Shown here piece by piece: positions 26,130-34,558 of a stretch of 64,000 nucleotides of DNA (position 1 is its first letter; the number at the start of each line of letters is the position of its first letter). The stretch is taken from positions 5,536,432 to 5,600,431 of the forward strand of contig NZ_CM001403.1 of assembly GCF_000166195.2 (NCBI RefSeq). The letters run 5' to 3'. The stretch is from Mucilaginibacter paludis DSM 18603 (GTDB lineage Bacteria; Bacteroidota; Bacteroidia; Sphingobacteriales; Sphingobacteriaceae). Below the pieces are notes generated by a model. It was not told where the DNA came from and ran no database searches. It saw only the letters and a list, made by a program, of their open reading frames with translations. The position numbers were made by a program, and so were the translations under genes.

Positions 26130-28496
26130 ATGAAACTATCATCTGAGGAAACCTCAAAGCTGCATGCCTACTGGCGTGCGGCCAACTATTTATCGGTAGG
26201 GCAGCTTTACCTGCGGCATAACCCCTTGTTAAAAGAACCGCTCAAGCTCGAACATGTAAAAAATATGCTGCTGGGCCATTGGGGTACCACGCCGGGCCAA
26301 AATTTTATTTACACGCACCTTAACCGCGTAATCAATAAATACGATCTGGATATGATCTACGTATCCGGCCCGGGCCATGGTGGGCCTGCGGTTGTTGCAG
26401 GCACTTACCTTGAAGGTACGTATACTGAGGTATATCCCAACATTACGCAGGATGAGGATGGTTTGCGCAAATTGTTCACCCAGTTTTCATATCCGGGCGG
26501 TATCTCCAGCCATGCATCGCCCCCAACCCCCGGCTCTATCCACGAAGGCGGAGAGTTGGGCTATTCCTTAAGTCATTCTTTCGGTGCGGTGCTGGATAAC
26601 CCCAGCCTGGTTGTGGCCTGTGTAGTTGGCGATGGCGAAGCCGAAACCGGCCCTTTGGCTACCGCATGGCATAGCAATAAGTTTTTAAACCCTCTTACCG
26701 ATGGCGTGGTATTACCTATACTGCATTTAAACGGTTATAAAATATCAAACCCAACGGTTTTAGCCCGCATTAGCCACGAGGAATTAGAACAGCTTTTTAA
26801 GGGCTACGGCTGGACCCCCTATTTTGTAGAAGGTGAAGAGCCCGAAGCCATGCACCAGGCCATGGCCACCGTTTTAGACGAGGCGATAGAGCAGATCAAA
26901 GCCATTAAACTTAACGCCACAACGCAGGCCGATATGGAGCGCCCGCGCTGGCCCATGATTGTGCTCCGCTCGCCCAAAGGGTGGACCGGCCCCAAAGAAG
27001 TGGACGGCTTTAAAATTGAAGGCAACTTCAGGGCGCATCAAATCCCCCTGGCCGTATCCGCTTCTGCACCGCCGGAGCACCTGCAAATGCTGGAAGACTG
27101 GATGAAAAGTTATCATCCCGAAGAGTTGTTTGACGAAAACGGGCGGTTAAAACCCGAACTGGCCGAACTGGCGCCAAAGGGTGATAGGCGTATGGGGGCC
27201 AACCCACATGCCAATGGCGGTCAGCTTTTACGCAATTTGCGTTTGCCTGATTTTCGGGACTATGCCATAGCCGTTAACTCGCCTGGCGTAAACGGCGAAG
27301 GAGATACTTATGTGAGTGGCCGCTTTTTGCGCGATGTGATCAAAGAGAATCAGCACGACCGGAATTTTCGCATTTTTGGTCCGGATGAAACCGTATCCAA
27401 CCGTCTCGAGTTGGTGTTTGAGGCCACCAACCGCCAATGGGATGCCCCGATTATTGAGCACGACGAGTTTTTGGCCAGGGATGGCAGCGTAATGGAAATG
27501 CTGAGCGAGCACCAGTGCGAGGGCTGGCTGGAAGGTTACCTGCTTACCGGCAGGCACGGCTTATTTAACTGCTACGAGGCTTTTATCCATATTGTGGATT
27601 CGATGTTTAACCAACATGCCAAATGGTTAAAAACTACACTCGAATTGCCATGGCGCCGTAAAATAGCATCGCTTAACATCTTGCTTACCTCAACCGTATG
27701 GAGGCAGGATCATAATGGCTTTACCCACCAGGATCCCGGCTTTCTGGATCATGTGGTGAACAAAAAGGCCAATATTGTGCGGGTATACCTTCCGCCAGAT
27801 GCTAATTGTCTTTTATCGGTGATGGATCATTGCCTGCGCAGCTATCATTACGTTAACGTAATTGTGGCAGGCAAACACCCGGCACCGCAGTGGCTCAACA
27901 TGGAGCAGGCTATTGCCCATTGTACACGGGGCATAGGCATCTGGAATTTTGCCAGCAACGATCAGGATGCCGAACCCGATGTAATTATGGCCTGTAGCGG
28001 CGATGTGCCTACTTTAGAAATATTGGCGGCCGTATCGATCATCAGGGAGCATCTGCCACAAATCAGGATCAGGGTGATCAACGTGGTTGATCTGTTTAAG
28101 CTGCAAAAAAGCAGCGAGCATACCCACGGCCTGAGCGATAAAGATTATGATGCCTTATTTACGGTAAACAAGCCTGTTGTATTTGCCTTTCACGGATACC
28201 CATGGCTGGTGCACCGTTTAACCTATAACCGGGCTAACAACACCAACCTGCATGTTCGTGGTTATAAAGAGGAGGGTACCATCACCACATCTTTTGATAT
28301 GACGGTGCTGAACGAGATGGACAGGTTTCACCTGGCCATGGATGTGATTGACCGCCTGCCGCAAACCGGCACCCAGGGCGTTTACCTGAAACAGCTCCTG
28401 ACGGATAAATTAACCGAACACAAACAGTACATCAAAGCCAATGGCAAAGACATGCCCGAAATATTAAACTGGAAATGGAATCAACCAACCCAATGA
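26130..28496 (+). CDS. xfp: Phosphoketolase (xylulose-5-P / fructose-6-P)
   Basis: A thiamine-diphosphate enzyme of 788 residues that splits xylulose 5-phosphate and/or fructose 6-phosphate with phosphate into acetyl phosphate and an aldose phosphate. Landmarks are VSGPGHGGPAVVAG and GDGEAETGPLATAWHSNKF of the ThDP domain, GYKISNPTVLARI, the HQDPGFLDH segment of the pyrimidine domain, and NVVDLFKLQ in the C-terminal domain. The length is typical of the single- or dual-specificity group; specificity cannot be read here. It sits between ackA (8 bases upstream) and a coupled unknown gene (ATGA overlap), forming the lower part of a phosphoketolase shunt. Confidence 0.96.
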   Translation: MKLSSEETSKLHAYWRAANYLSVGQLYLRHNPLLKEPLKLEHVKNMLLGHWGTTPGQNFIYTHLNRVINKYDLDMIYVSGPGHGGPAVVAGTYLEGTYTEVYPNITQDEDGLRKLFTQFSYPGGISSHASPPTPGSIHEGGELGYSLSHSFGAVLDNPSLVVACVVGDGEAETGPLATAWHSNKFLNPLTDGVVLPILHLNGYKISNPTVLARISHEELEQLFKGYGWTPYFVEGEEPEAMHQAMATVLDEAIEQIKAIKLNATTQADMERPRWPMIVLRSPKGWTGPKEVDGFKIEGNFRAHQIPLAVSASAPPEHLQMLEDWMKSYHPEELFDENGRLKPELAELAPKGDRRMGANPHANGGQLLRNLRLPDFRDYAIAVNSPGVNGEGDTYVSGRFLRDVIKENQHDRNFRIFGPDETVSNRLELVFEATNRQWDAPIIEHDEFLARDGSVMEMLSEHQCEGWLEGYLLTGRHGLFNCYEAFIHIVDSMFNQHAKWLKTTLELPWRRKIASLNILLTSTVWRQDHNGFTHQDPGFLDHVVNKKANIVRVYLPPDANCLLSVMDHCLRSYHYVNVIVAGKHPAPQWLNMEQAIAHCTRGIGIWNFASNDQDAEPDVIMACSGDVPTLEILAAVSIIREHLPQIRIRVINVVDLFKLQKSSEHTHGLSDKDYDALFTVNKPVVFAFHGYPWLVHRLTYNRANNTNLHVRGYKEEGTITTSFDMTVLNEMDRFHLAMDVIDRLPQTGTQGVYLKQLLTDKLTEHKQYIKANGKDMPEILNWKWNQPTQ

Positions 28497-28891
28497 TCGA
28501 CAACGTTAAAGAACAGCCTTACTTTGCCTATTTCAGGGTGATGAAGCACGGTACAGAAGTTACCCGTATCTCGTGTAACAACTTTAAGCCTTCGCAGGGT
28601 ATAACCGTCAACTTTGCTTCAACTGTTTATAATTTGCCGCCCGATGCCGACCTGTTTTATGGTTACCCCGGATTAATAGAAGCACTTGAAAAAGCAAAAG
28701 ATGGCGCCCAGGCCTATATCGAGATGTTGATTGGGGAAGGTGACGACGCTCTGCCGGTATTATTACAGTACAGGATGGACCACTACGAGGATCTGGGTGT
28801 TAACCTGGTGGAGAGCAATATTCGTAAACTGGAAGCTGTATTAAAGCTCAATCCTGATTTTAAGTGGATACCTTACCGTATAGGCCGTTAG
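28493..28891 (+). CDS. Unknown protein translationally coupled to phosphoketolase
   Basis: A 132-residue soluble protein that I do not recognise. The ATG at 28493 overlaps the xfp stop (ATGA), so it is the better start than 28475. The first third is beta-rich (FAYFRVMKHGTEVTRISCNN), the middle has a DADLFYGYPGLIEALEKAK helix, and the end is helical then basic (KWIPYRIGR). There are no cysteine pairs, signal peptide or membrane segment. Third gene of the ackA-xfp operon, followed by a strong hairpin. A role in the phosphoketolase or acetate pathway, for example a regulator or subunit, is inferred from coupling only. Confidence 0.7.
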   Translation: MIDNVKEQPYFAYFRVMKHGTEVTRISCNNFKPSQGITVNFASTVYNLPPDADLFYGYPGLIEALEKAKDGAQAYIEMLIGEGDDALPVLLQYRMDHYEDLGVNLVESNIRKLEAVLKLNPDFKWIPYRIGR

Positions 28892-28906
28892 TTTAAAGCT
28901 GGTCGA

Positions 28907-28965
28907 AAAAGATATGATGTTTTGGGGGAATAGTTCATCCCAAAACATCATATCTTTTGCTTTGT
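28907..28965. terminator. Bidirectional hairpin terminator between xfp operon and pst operon
   Basis: A perfect 20-base stem (28907-28926 with 28939-28958) has a 12-base loop. The right arm ends in TTTT with more T-rich sequence after it, and the left arm begins AAAA, so it can end transcripts from both convergent operons. Confidence 0.85.
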
Positions 28966-29034
28966 TATTCTACATTGATTATTTTCAGGCAACAACAGTA
29001 TTTGCTTTGTTTGTTTCGTAAAGCTTAGGCTCTG

Positions 29035-29796
29035 TCACCCAAAGTGCCCCTGTACATAATTGCCCGTAAGTTCCGCCTGCGGATCATTAAATATTTGCCT
29101 GGTGCTGCCCGCCTCAATAATTTCGCCGAGGTACATAAAAACTGTTTGGTCGGCTATGCGCTGGGCCTGCTGCATGTTGTGCGTTACAATAACAATCGTA
29201 TAGTCTTGTTTGAGTTTCAGTATCAGTTCTTCAATTTTCGAAGTGCTGATGGGGTCGAGGGCTGAGCATGGTTCATCCATCAATATCACTTCTGGGCGTA
29301 AAGCAACTGCCCGCGCTATGCATAGGCGTTGCTGCTGCCCTCCTGAAAGCCTGGTGGCCGGTTTTTGCAGATCATCTTTTACTTCGTCCCAGATATAACT
29401 TTCTTTCAAGGCGTTTTCAATAATGCCGGGGCGCTCTTCTTTCGAAATATCATTGATCTTTAAGCCATAATTGATATTCTCATAAATGCTCTTGGGGAAG
29501 GGATTAGCCTGCTGAAAAACCATCCCGATGCGCCTGCGTACGGCGGTGGCCGAAAGATTACCACGATACAGATCCTGATCTTCAAGTAAAAAATTTCCGG
29601 TAATCCGGGCATCGGCAGATAGGTCGTGCATCCGGTTAAAGCATCTCAGCAAGGTACTTTTGCCACAGCCTGAAGGGCCAATAAGCGCAGTTATTTTATT
29701 TTCGGGAAAAGCTACGTTCACGTTCTTCAACACTTGCTTTTTGCCGAACCATAACCTGGCATCGGTTGCCGATAGTTTGATGTGTTCATTATTCAT
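29035..29796 (-). CDS. pstB: Phosphate ABC transporter ATP-binding protein PstB
   Basis: The 253-residue ATPase of the high-affinity phosphate importer. The Walker A motif GPSGCGKST is at about residues 39-47, the Q-loop sits in GMVFQQANPFPKSIYEN, the signature is LSGGQQQRLCIARA, Walker B is VILMDEPCSALDP, and the H-loop is VTHNMQQAQRIAD. FPKSIYEN is typical of PstB. Last gene of the operon; its start overlaps pstA by 8 bases. phoU, which often follows, is absent before the terminator at 28907. Confidence 0.97.
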   Translation of the reverse strand: MNNEHIKLSATDARLWFGKKQVLKNVNVAFPENKITALIGPSGCGKSTLLRCFNRMHDLSADARITGNFLLEDQDLYRGNLSATAVRRRIGMVFQQANPFPKSIYENINYGLKINDISKEERPGIIENALKESYIWDEVKDDLQKPATRLSGGQQQRLCIARAVALRPEVILMDEPCSALDPISTSKIEELILKLKQDYTIVIVTHNMQQAQRIADQTVFMYLGEIIEAGSTRQIFNDPQAELTGNYVQGHFG

Positions 29797-30634
29797 GCTT
29801 ACTATATTGATAACGGATATAAAATGCCGATAGGTTTAAAAGGAATACCAATATAATTAATACCAGTGCCGTGCCGTAAGCCAGCGGCCTAACTTGTTCT
29901 ATAGCCTGGTGCTGGGTAGATAGCATATACAAATGGTAAGGCAGCGTCATAAACTCCTGGTTTAAATAACCCGCCGGTTTGTTGATATAAAAAGCCACGC
30001 CGGTAAAAAGGATAGGAGCAGTTTCGCCCGCGGCGCGGGATAGGGTAAGCACCAGCCCCGTTAGCATGCCCGGAACCGCGGAGGGTAATACCACATCGCG
30101 GATAGATTCAAATTGGGTGGCTCCAACGGCAAGGGCAGCTTCGCGCATGCGGTTGGGTACGCGGCGCAGCGCTTCTTCGGTGGTGATGATAATGTAAGGA
30201 AGCGATAAAAGGCCAAGGGTTAAGCCTGCTGCCACAAGTGAGGTGCCCATTTGCAGGCCCTGCACAAACAGCGCCAGGCCGAATAAGCCATAGATGATAG
30301 AGGGCACGCCAGCTAAATTCCGGATCGAAGCCCTAATGATGCGGGTGAGCCAGCTATCGGCCGCGTATTCATTGAGGTAGATGGCGCAGCAAATGCCGAA
30401 GGGCGCAGCAACCAGCGCTGTGATGATGGTAAGCAACAGCGTGCCTATAATGGCGGGTAGTATACCTCCCCTGGTCATGCCGTCGGTGGGGGATGTGCTG
30501 ATGAATGCCCACGATAAGGATGGCGCCCCTTTACTGATCAGATCCCAAAGGATAGCTACCAGGAAAAAGCACACTAAACCAGTACTTAACAGCAAAGTTC
30601 CCCATTCAATAACCGGTGTTAATTTTTTGATCAT
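29789..30634 (-). CDS. pstA: Phosphate ABC transporter permease PstA
   Basis: An inner-membrane permease of 281 residues with six hydrophobic segments and the binding-protein-dependent transport loop EEALRRVPNRMREAALAVGA, followed by LPSAVPGMLTGLVLTLSRAA, where it contacts PstB. TRGGILPAIIGTLLLT and EYAADSWLTRIIR are typical of PstA. It overlaps pstC by 4 bases (ATGA) and pstB by 8 bases. Confidence 0.96.
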   Translation of the reverse strand: MIKKLTPVIEWGTLLLSTGLVCFFLVAILWDLISKGAPSLSWAFISTSPTDGMTRGGILPAIIGTLLLTIITALVAAPFGICCAIYLNEYAADSWLTRIIRASIRNLAGVPSIIYGLFGLALFVQGLQMGTSLVAAGLTLGLLSLPYIIITTEEALRRVPNRMREAALAVGATQFESIRDVVLPSAVPGMLTGLVLTLSRAAGETAPILFTGVAFYINKPAGYLNQEFMTLPYHLYMLSTQHQAIEQVRPLAYGTALVLIILVFLLNLSAFYIRYQYSKHE

Positions 30635-31521
30635 GATGCCTGGTATTTACGGTATTTGTTTACATAATGCTCGCCTACAATATTAACCAGCAGCGTCATC
30701 AAAAACAGCACCGCCGCTATAGCGAAAAGTGCGTAGTAATGCGTGGTTTGATAAGGCACTTCGCCCATCTCGATGGCGATGGTGGCTGTCATGGTACGCA
30801 CCGAATGGAAGAATCCTGTTGGAAAAGCAGAGGCGTTGCCGGTAGCCATCAGTACGGTCATGGTTTCGCCAATTGCCCGGCCAACACCCAACATAACCGC
30901 CGCCAAAATGCCCGGCGCGGCGGCTGGTATGGTTACCTGTATTAAAGTTTGCCAACGGTTGGCGCCAACGCTGTAACTGGCTTCCTTATAAGCATTAGGA
31001 ACACCTTCCAGGGCATCCTGCGTTACGGTGATGATAGTTGGTAAGGACATGACAGCCAGTAATATTGCGCCGTTGAGGGCGTTTAATCCGTTAGATTGAC
31101 CGGCCATCCGGGCAATGCCCGGCCCCAATACCACGATACCTAAAAATCCAATGGCTACCGAGGGCACCGAAGCCAGCATCTCGATAGCTGGTTTTAAAAA
31201 GCTTTTTAACTTTTTACCTGCATAGTCCGATAGGTATGCAGCCGTTCCTATCCCTAAAGGGATGGCAATGCACATTGCTCCAAAAGTAACCAGGCTGGTA
31301 CTTACCAATAAAGGTAGCATCCCGTAATTTGCGGGGTTTCCGGAAGGGTTCCACTGGGTGCCAGTAATAAAATCGAAGGGTTTTACCTTCAAGAAAAAGG
31401 CTCCTGTATTCCAGAGCAGCATCAAAAATATTCCCGCCAGGATAGCGATCACCATAAGGCCGGTCATCCTGAAAAGTAATTTTGCCGCCTGATCTGTTTT
31501 CTCTCTTATCGCTAATTTCAT
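30631..31521 (-). CDS. pstC: Phosphate ABC transporter permease PstC
   Basis: A 296-residue permease with six hydrophobic segments. Family landmarks are WNPSGNPANYGMLPLLVSTS in the first periplasmic loop, FLKPAIEMLASVPSVAIGFLG, and the coupling loop DALEGVPNAYKEASYSVGAN, then AAAPGILAAVMLGVGRAIGE. It pairs with PstA to form the phosphate channel. It starts 2 bases after the pstS stop and overlaps pstA by 4 bases. Confidence 0.96.
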   Translation of the reverse strand: MKLAIREKTDQAAKLLFRMTGLMVIAILAGIFLMLLWNTGAFFLKVKPFDFITGTQWNPSGNPANYGMLPLLVSTSLVTFGAMCIAIPLGIGTAAYLSDYAGKKLKSFLKPAIEMLASVPSVAIGFLGIVVLGPGIARMAGQSNGLNALNGAILLAVMSLPTIITVTQDALEGVPNAYKEASYSVGANRWQTLIQVTIPAAAPGILAAVMLGVGRAIGETMTVLMATGNASAFPTGFFHSVRTMTATIAIEMGEVPYQTTHYYALFAIAAVLFLMTLLVNIVGEHYVNKYRKYQAS

Positions 31522-31523
31522 GG

Positions 31524-32363
31524 TTATCGTGGGATGATGTAATAGCCTGACTCTGTAATTATCTTTTGGCCGGCGGCACTTTTTTCAAAATCTATAAAGG
31601 CATCTACCTTATTCCAGGATGTGATTGGAATGAATTGGTACAACGGGCGTTGAAAATAGTACAGATGGGCCGCTATTGCTTTTGTATCCAAAGGAGATAC
31701 AGATTTTATTCCTTTTTTTGATGTGATTTTTAACACTTTAACCGGCTGGTTAACACCACCGTGAAGGATATAGCCCGCACCAACGTATCCTATGCCCGAC
31801 TTATCGCGCTTGATGCCTTCCACAATCTGTGCACTCCCATTCATCTCTTTGGCATCCCGGCTAAATTGTATGTTTAACTTTTTGCTTATAAAGGAGTGCG
31901 TGCCCGAATTGCTTTGCCGCCCGTAAATATTCACAGCCATATCCTGCCCGGTAACCGGTTTCCAGGTTTTGTACTGTCCGTTTAATATCCTGGTTAAAGA
32001 TGGCACATCGATAGAATCTAAGGGAAAATCGCGATGAACGATAAAGGCGGTAGCATCTTCGGCAAAAATAACCGTACGGATAGCAATGCCCTTTGCTTTT
32101 AACAGTTCAATTTCCTCACTATTTAACGGCCGGGATGAATTGGCAATATCCGTTTGCCCGTTGAGCAGCGAGGCTATACCCAGTCCCGAACCGCCGCCAG
32201 AGATGGCCACGCTAAAGTCGGAATGCACTTTATAAAAGTTTTCGGCCAGGCTTACCGCTAAATTGACCTCCGTATCAGAGCCCTTCACTTTGATAGACTT
32301 ATCTGCATTGCTGCAGCCGGTTAACATACTCAGACATAAGCAGTATATTAAATACCTCACCAT
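31524..32363 (-). CDS. pstS: Phosphate-binding lipoprotein PstS
   Basis: Substrate-binding protein of the phosphate importer, 279 residues. The ATG at 32363 gives MVRYLIYCLCLSMLTGC with the lipobox LTGC, so the protein is anchored through cysteine 17. The longer frame to 32399 would bury this signal. Phosphate-binding elements are visible: GSDTEVNLAVSLAENF, SGGGSGLGIASLL, DIANSSRPL and YGRQSNSGTHSFI. First gene of pstSCAB; no Pho-box regulator is encoded nearby. Confidence 0.94.
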   Translation of the reverse strand: MVRYLIYCLCLSMLTGCSNADKSIKVKGSDTEVNLAVSLAENFYKVHSDFSVAISGGGSGLGIASLLNGQTDIANSSRPLNSEEIELLKAKGIAIRTVIFAEDATAFIVHRDFPLDSIDVPSLTRILNGQYKTWKPVTGQDMAVNIYGRQSNSGTHSFISKKLNIQFSRDAKEMNGSAQIVEGIKRDKSGIGYVGAGYILHGGVNQPVKVLKITSKKGIKSVSPLDTKAIAAHLYYFQRPLYQFIPITSWNKVDAFIDFEKSAAGQKIITESGYYIIPR

Positions 32364-32588
32364 CGTTCCACATTTATTAATTATTGTAAGATAGGTCATC
32401 AGTATGTTATCTATGTTAAATCTGTATCACCAATACCATCAGCATCCCCCCCTACCCAAAAGTATTGTTTATGGCGATAAGTCTGAGTGGTAAAGCTATT
32501 GATTTACAGTGATGTATGGCATGATGGTAGTCGTTAATTTGGCTGATGATGGTTTTTTGTATAAAGGTTGCTGATTAACAAACCCTCC

Positions 32589-32860
32589 CCGGTAGCCTAC
32601 CGTGTACCCACATCTTTTGGGTATCATTAAAAATACTCCGGAGGAGTAAAAGCTCGGTAGAAATGATCAATCACAAACGTTTCGTGCCGTAGGTAAGGTA
32701 CATATCCGCTGTGTGATGCGCTGTTCTCTTGAATTGTGGCTATCAAAAAAGCGAAGAAGTTGCGTACCTATGGTACGCAAAATCCATTTCATCAATATGC
32801 TACCGAGCTTCAACCCCGATGAGGTTTTACTTAAAAAGATATGGGTACACGGTAGCCCGG
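32589..32860. repeat. MITE-like nested inverted-repeat element
   Basis: About 270 bases have three nested inverted repeats. Outer: CTACCGTGTACCCACATCTT and two more bases (32597-32618) against 32834-32855, 21 of 22 paired. Middle: AAGCTCGGTAG (32650-32660) against CTACCGAGCTT (32800-32810), perfect. Inner: TTGCGTACC (32760-32768) against GGTACGCAA (32772-32780), perfect. No transposase is inside; the frame 32713-32919 is a by-product. The whole can fold as a cruciform or a long RNA hairpin. It lies just left of the IS4-family element. Confidence 0.75.
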
Positions 32861-32967
32861 TAGTAGGGCTTAAAAAAGAAAAAAAAGTCTCCCCAACCGG
32901 GCATAGCCGTCAACTTTAGAAAAAAAAGGGATAAAATTTTTTTAGAGCAAGAATCGGAACTGCAAAA

Positions 32968-34227
32968 TTGCAGTCATTATTCGAGCGAATGAGTTCGGAA
33001 CTATTTGAACCAACGGTGTTAGATGGCCTGGCCCGTAAAACAGAGGCTATACAACGCAAACGAAAAGTGGGAGGCAAGGAACTATTGGATATGGCGTTAT
33101 TTGATGGAGATCAATCGTTTAACGGCATGAGTATGCAGTTAATGCGGAGGGATGGGCTTGATATTTCGAAGCAGGCATTGCATCAAAGACATCACAGCAA
33201 TATGACAAAGTTTGTACAAGCCGTTTTTGAGCAATTAATAGCAGTTGAGTTACCGCAAGAGCAAACACAGGGCTTGGAGATCCGTATCAAAGATTCTACC
33301 CGTTTCGCGTTGCCGGAAGTTATTGCAGAGACATTCCCCGGAACAAAAGGAAGTGGGATGAAAGCGGGAGCATCTGTACAATTTGAATTTGAAATCAAAA
33401 GTGGTAAAAGCGATATCAAAGTAACTCCGGCCAACGCAAATGACCAGGGTGAGAGTCATCTGGACAAGGCATCAATTCAGCCGGGGGTATTATATATGAG
33501 AGATCTGGGTTACACTCACTTGAGTTATATGAACAATATTAACAAAGTCAAAGCTTTCTTTATTAATAAATTATGTCCGAAAACAACGATTTATCTATTA
33601 AAGGACGACCAATACCAAAAGTTAGAGTTGTCGAAACTACAAGGCATAACCGGCGTATTTGATCAACAGGTATATATCGGAGCTGATAAGATGCCGGTAA
33701 GGATAATAATAGAACCGGTAAGTGAAGAGCTCAAGGCAAGGCGGATAGCCAATACTGAAAAGTACAATAAAAAGAAAGGCAGTACCACCAGTAAGGGATT
33801 CAAAGAGCGGGCAGGGTTTAACTTTATTGTTACCAACCTGGTGAGCGAAAAATATAGCGCTGAATTGATCCAAAAGTTATATCACCTGCGATGGCAGATA
33901 GAATTGGTTTTTAAAGCATGGAAGTCGTTTTTAAAGATACACACGTTCCCCAAAGGAAGTTCGGATCGTATAACCAGTATATTATACAGTAAGTTGATCT
34001 GGGCAGTTTTGAGTTGGAAAATATGCATGGCTATCGGTAAGATAGGTCAAATTAGTGTTTTAAAGGTGCATCGACTAATCGCTTCTACGAAAGAAGAATT
34101 GCGAGCGCAGCTTTTAGGGATATGCTCAAAGTGGTTAGCTCTGTTGGAGAAATTAAACTTAAAGCACCTTTCAAAAGAGCACAGAAAACATAGGTTAAAA
34201 ATAGAAGAAATTGTAATAAGTATTTGA
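32968..34227 (+). CDS. IS4-family transposase
   Basis: A DDE transposase of about 419 residues. The YREK signature of IS4 transposases is complete in YHLRWQIELVFKAWK: Y, R three on, E four on, K seven on. The first catalytic aspartate is probably in RIKDST and the second in YMRDLGY. The frame is intact. Only a TTG is at the frame start (32968); ATG 32989 (MSSELFEP) is the alternative start, and the frame stays open upstream to near the IS end, so the true start is uncertain. Confidence 0.9.
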   Translation: MQSLFERMSSELFEPTVLDGLARKTEAIQRKRKVGGKELLDMALFDGDQSFNGMSMQLMRRDGLDISKQALHQRHHSNMTKFVQAVFEQLIAVELPQEQTQGLEIRIKDSTRFALPEVIAETFPGTKGSGMKAGASVQFEFEIKSGKSDIKVTPANANDQGESHLDKASIQPGVLYMRDLGYTHLSYMNNINKVKAFFINKLCPKTTIYLLKDDQYQKLELSKLQGITGVFDQQVYIGADKMPVRIIIEPVSEELKARRIANTEKYNKKKGSTTSKGFKERAGFNFIVTNLVSEKYSAELIQKLYHLRWQIELVFKAWKSFLKIHTFPKGSSDRITSILYSKLIWAVLSWKICMAIGKIGQISVLKVHRLIASTKEELRAQLLGICSKWLALLEKLNLKHLSKEHRKHRLKIEEIVISI

Positions 34228-34275
34228 TTATTAGATATTTAAATACTATATTTAGATAGTTAAACAAAAATAAGA

Positions 34276-34305
34276 AAGGCGGGGTCATCTAAACCTCCCC
34301 GCCTT
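34276..34305 (+). terminator. Hairpin after the transposase gene
   Basis: AAGGCGGGG (34276-34284) pairs perfectly with CCCCGCCTT (34297-34305). An A-rich, not T-rich, sequence follows on the plus strand. A second perfect hairpin, GGTTTGCCC (34339-34347) with GGGCAAACC (34352-34360), lies beyond it. Both are inside the IS and may end transcription or shield the element from outside promoters. Confidence 0.5.
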
Positions 34306-34522
34306 AAAAAACGAAAAATATGAGAGTAAAAATACATAGGTTTGCCCATGCGGGCAAACCGCGCCTAAAAATTAAATAACTGAAAATCAACAATATATGA
34401 GTACAGCTACTTAAATTGACGGCTATGCCCAACCGGGGGGAGATTTAGAGGGGCTTTGATTTGATTTTTGAACCAATCGCGGTTATAGAGTTAACAATCA
34501 CCCCACTGCGTGACTTCTGCCA

Positions 34523-34553
34523 TTTGCCCTGGTTTGTTGCAACTTTAATTTTG
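34523..34553 (+). promoter_or_regulatory. Consensus Bacteroidota promoter, possibly leaderless
   Basis: TTTG at 34523-34526 and TAATTTTG at 34546-34553 are separated by 19 bases and match the -33/-7 consensus (TTTG, 19-20 bases, TAnnTTTG) of the housekeeping sigma factor. The ATG of the next gene is at 34559, five bases after the -7 element, so transcription would start at or very near the start codon. Confidence 0.7.
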
Positions 34554-34558
34554 CATCC

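Larger units (their letters stand above)
32902..34427 (+). mobile_element. IS4-family (IS231-like) insertion sequence
   Basis: The element is 1526 bases. The left end is CATAGCCGTCAACTTTAGAA; the complement of the right end is CATAGCCGTCAATTTAAGTA. It is flanked by a 10-base direct repeat CCCAACCGGG at 32892-32901 and 34428-34437. Ends starting with CATxxCC and a 10-12 base duplication are known from the IS231 group of the IS4 family. The target was the hairpin GTCTCCCC-AACC-GGGG, an intact copy of which is at 38753-38773. Two hairpins follow the transposase inside the element (34276-34305 and 34339-34360). Confidence 0.9.

Noticed and set aside
32713..32919. 68-residue gene upstream of the IS4-type element
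   Set aside because: It lies within the nested inverted repeat and runs into the IS end; composition follows the palindromes, not a protein.
32968..34227. Four-base AACC as the target duplication of the IS4-type element
   Set aside because: Moving the ends inward to CATAGCC gives a 10-base perfect duplication and ends like those of IS231, a better explanation.
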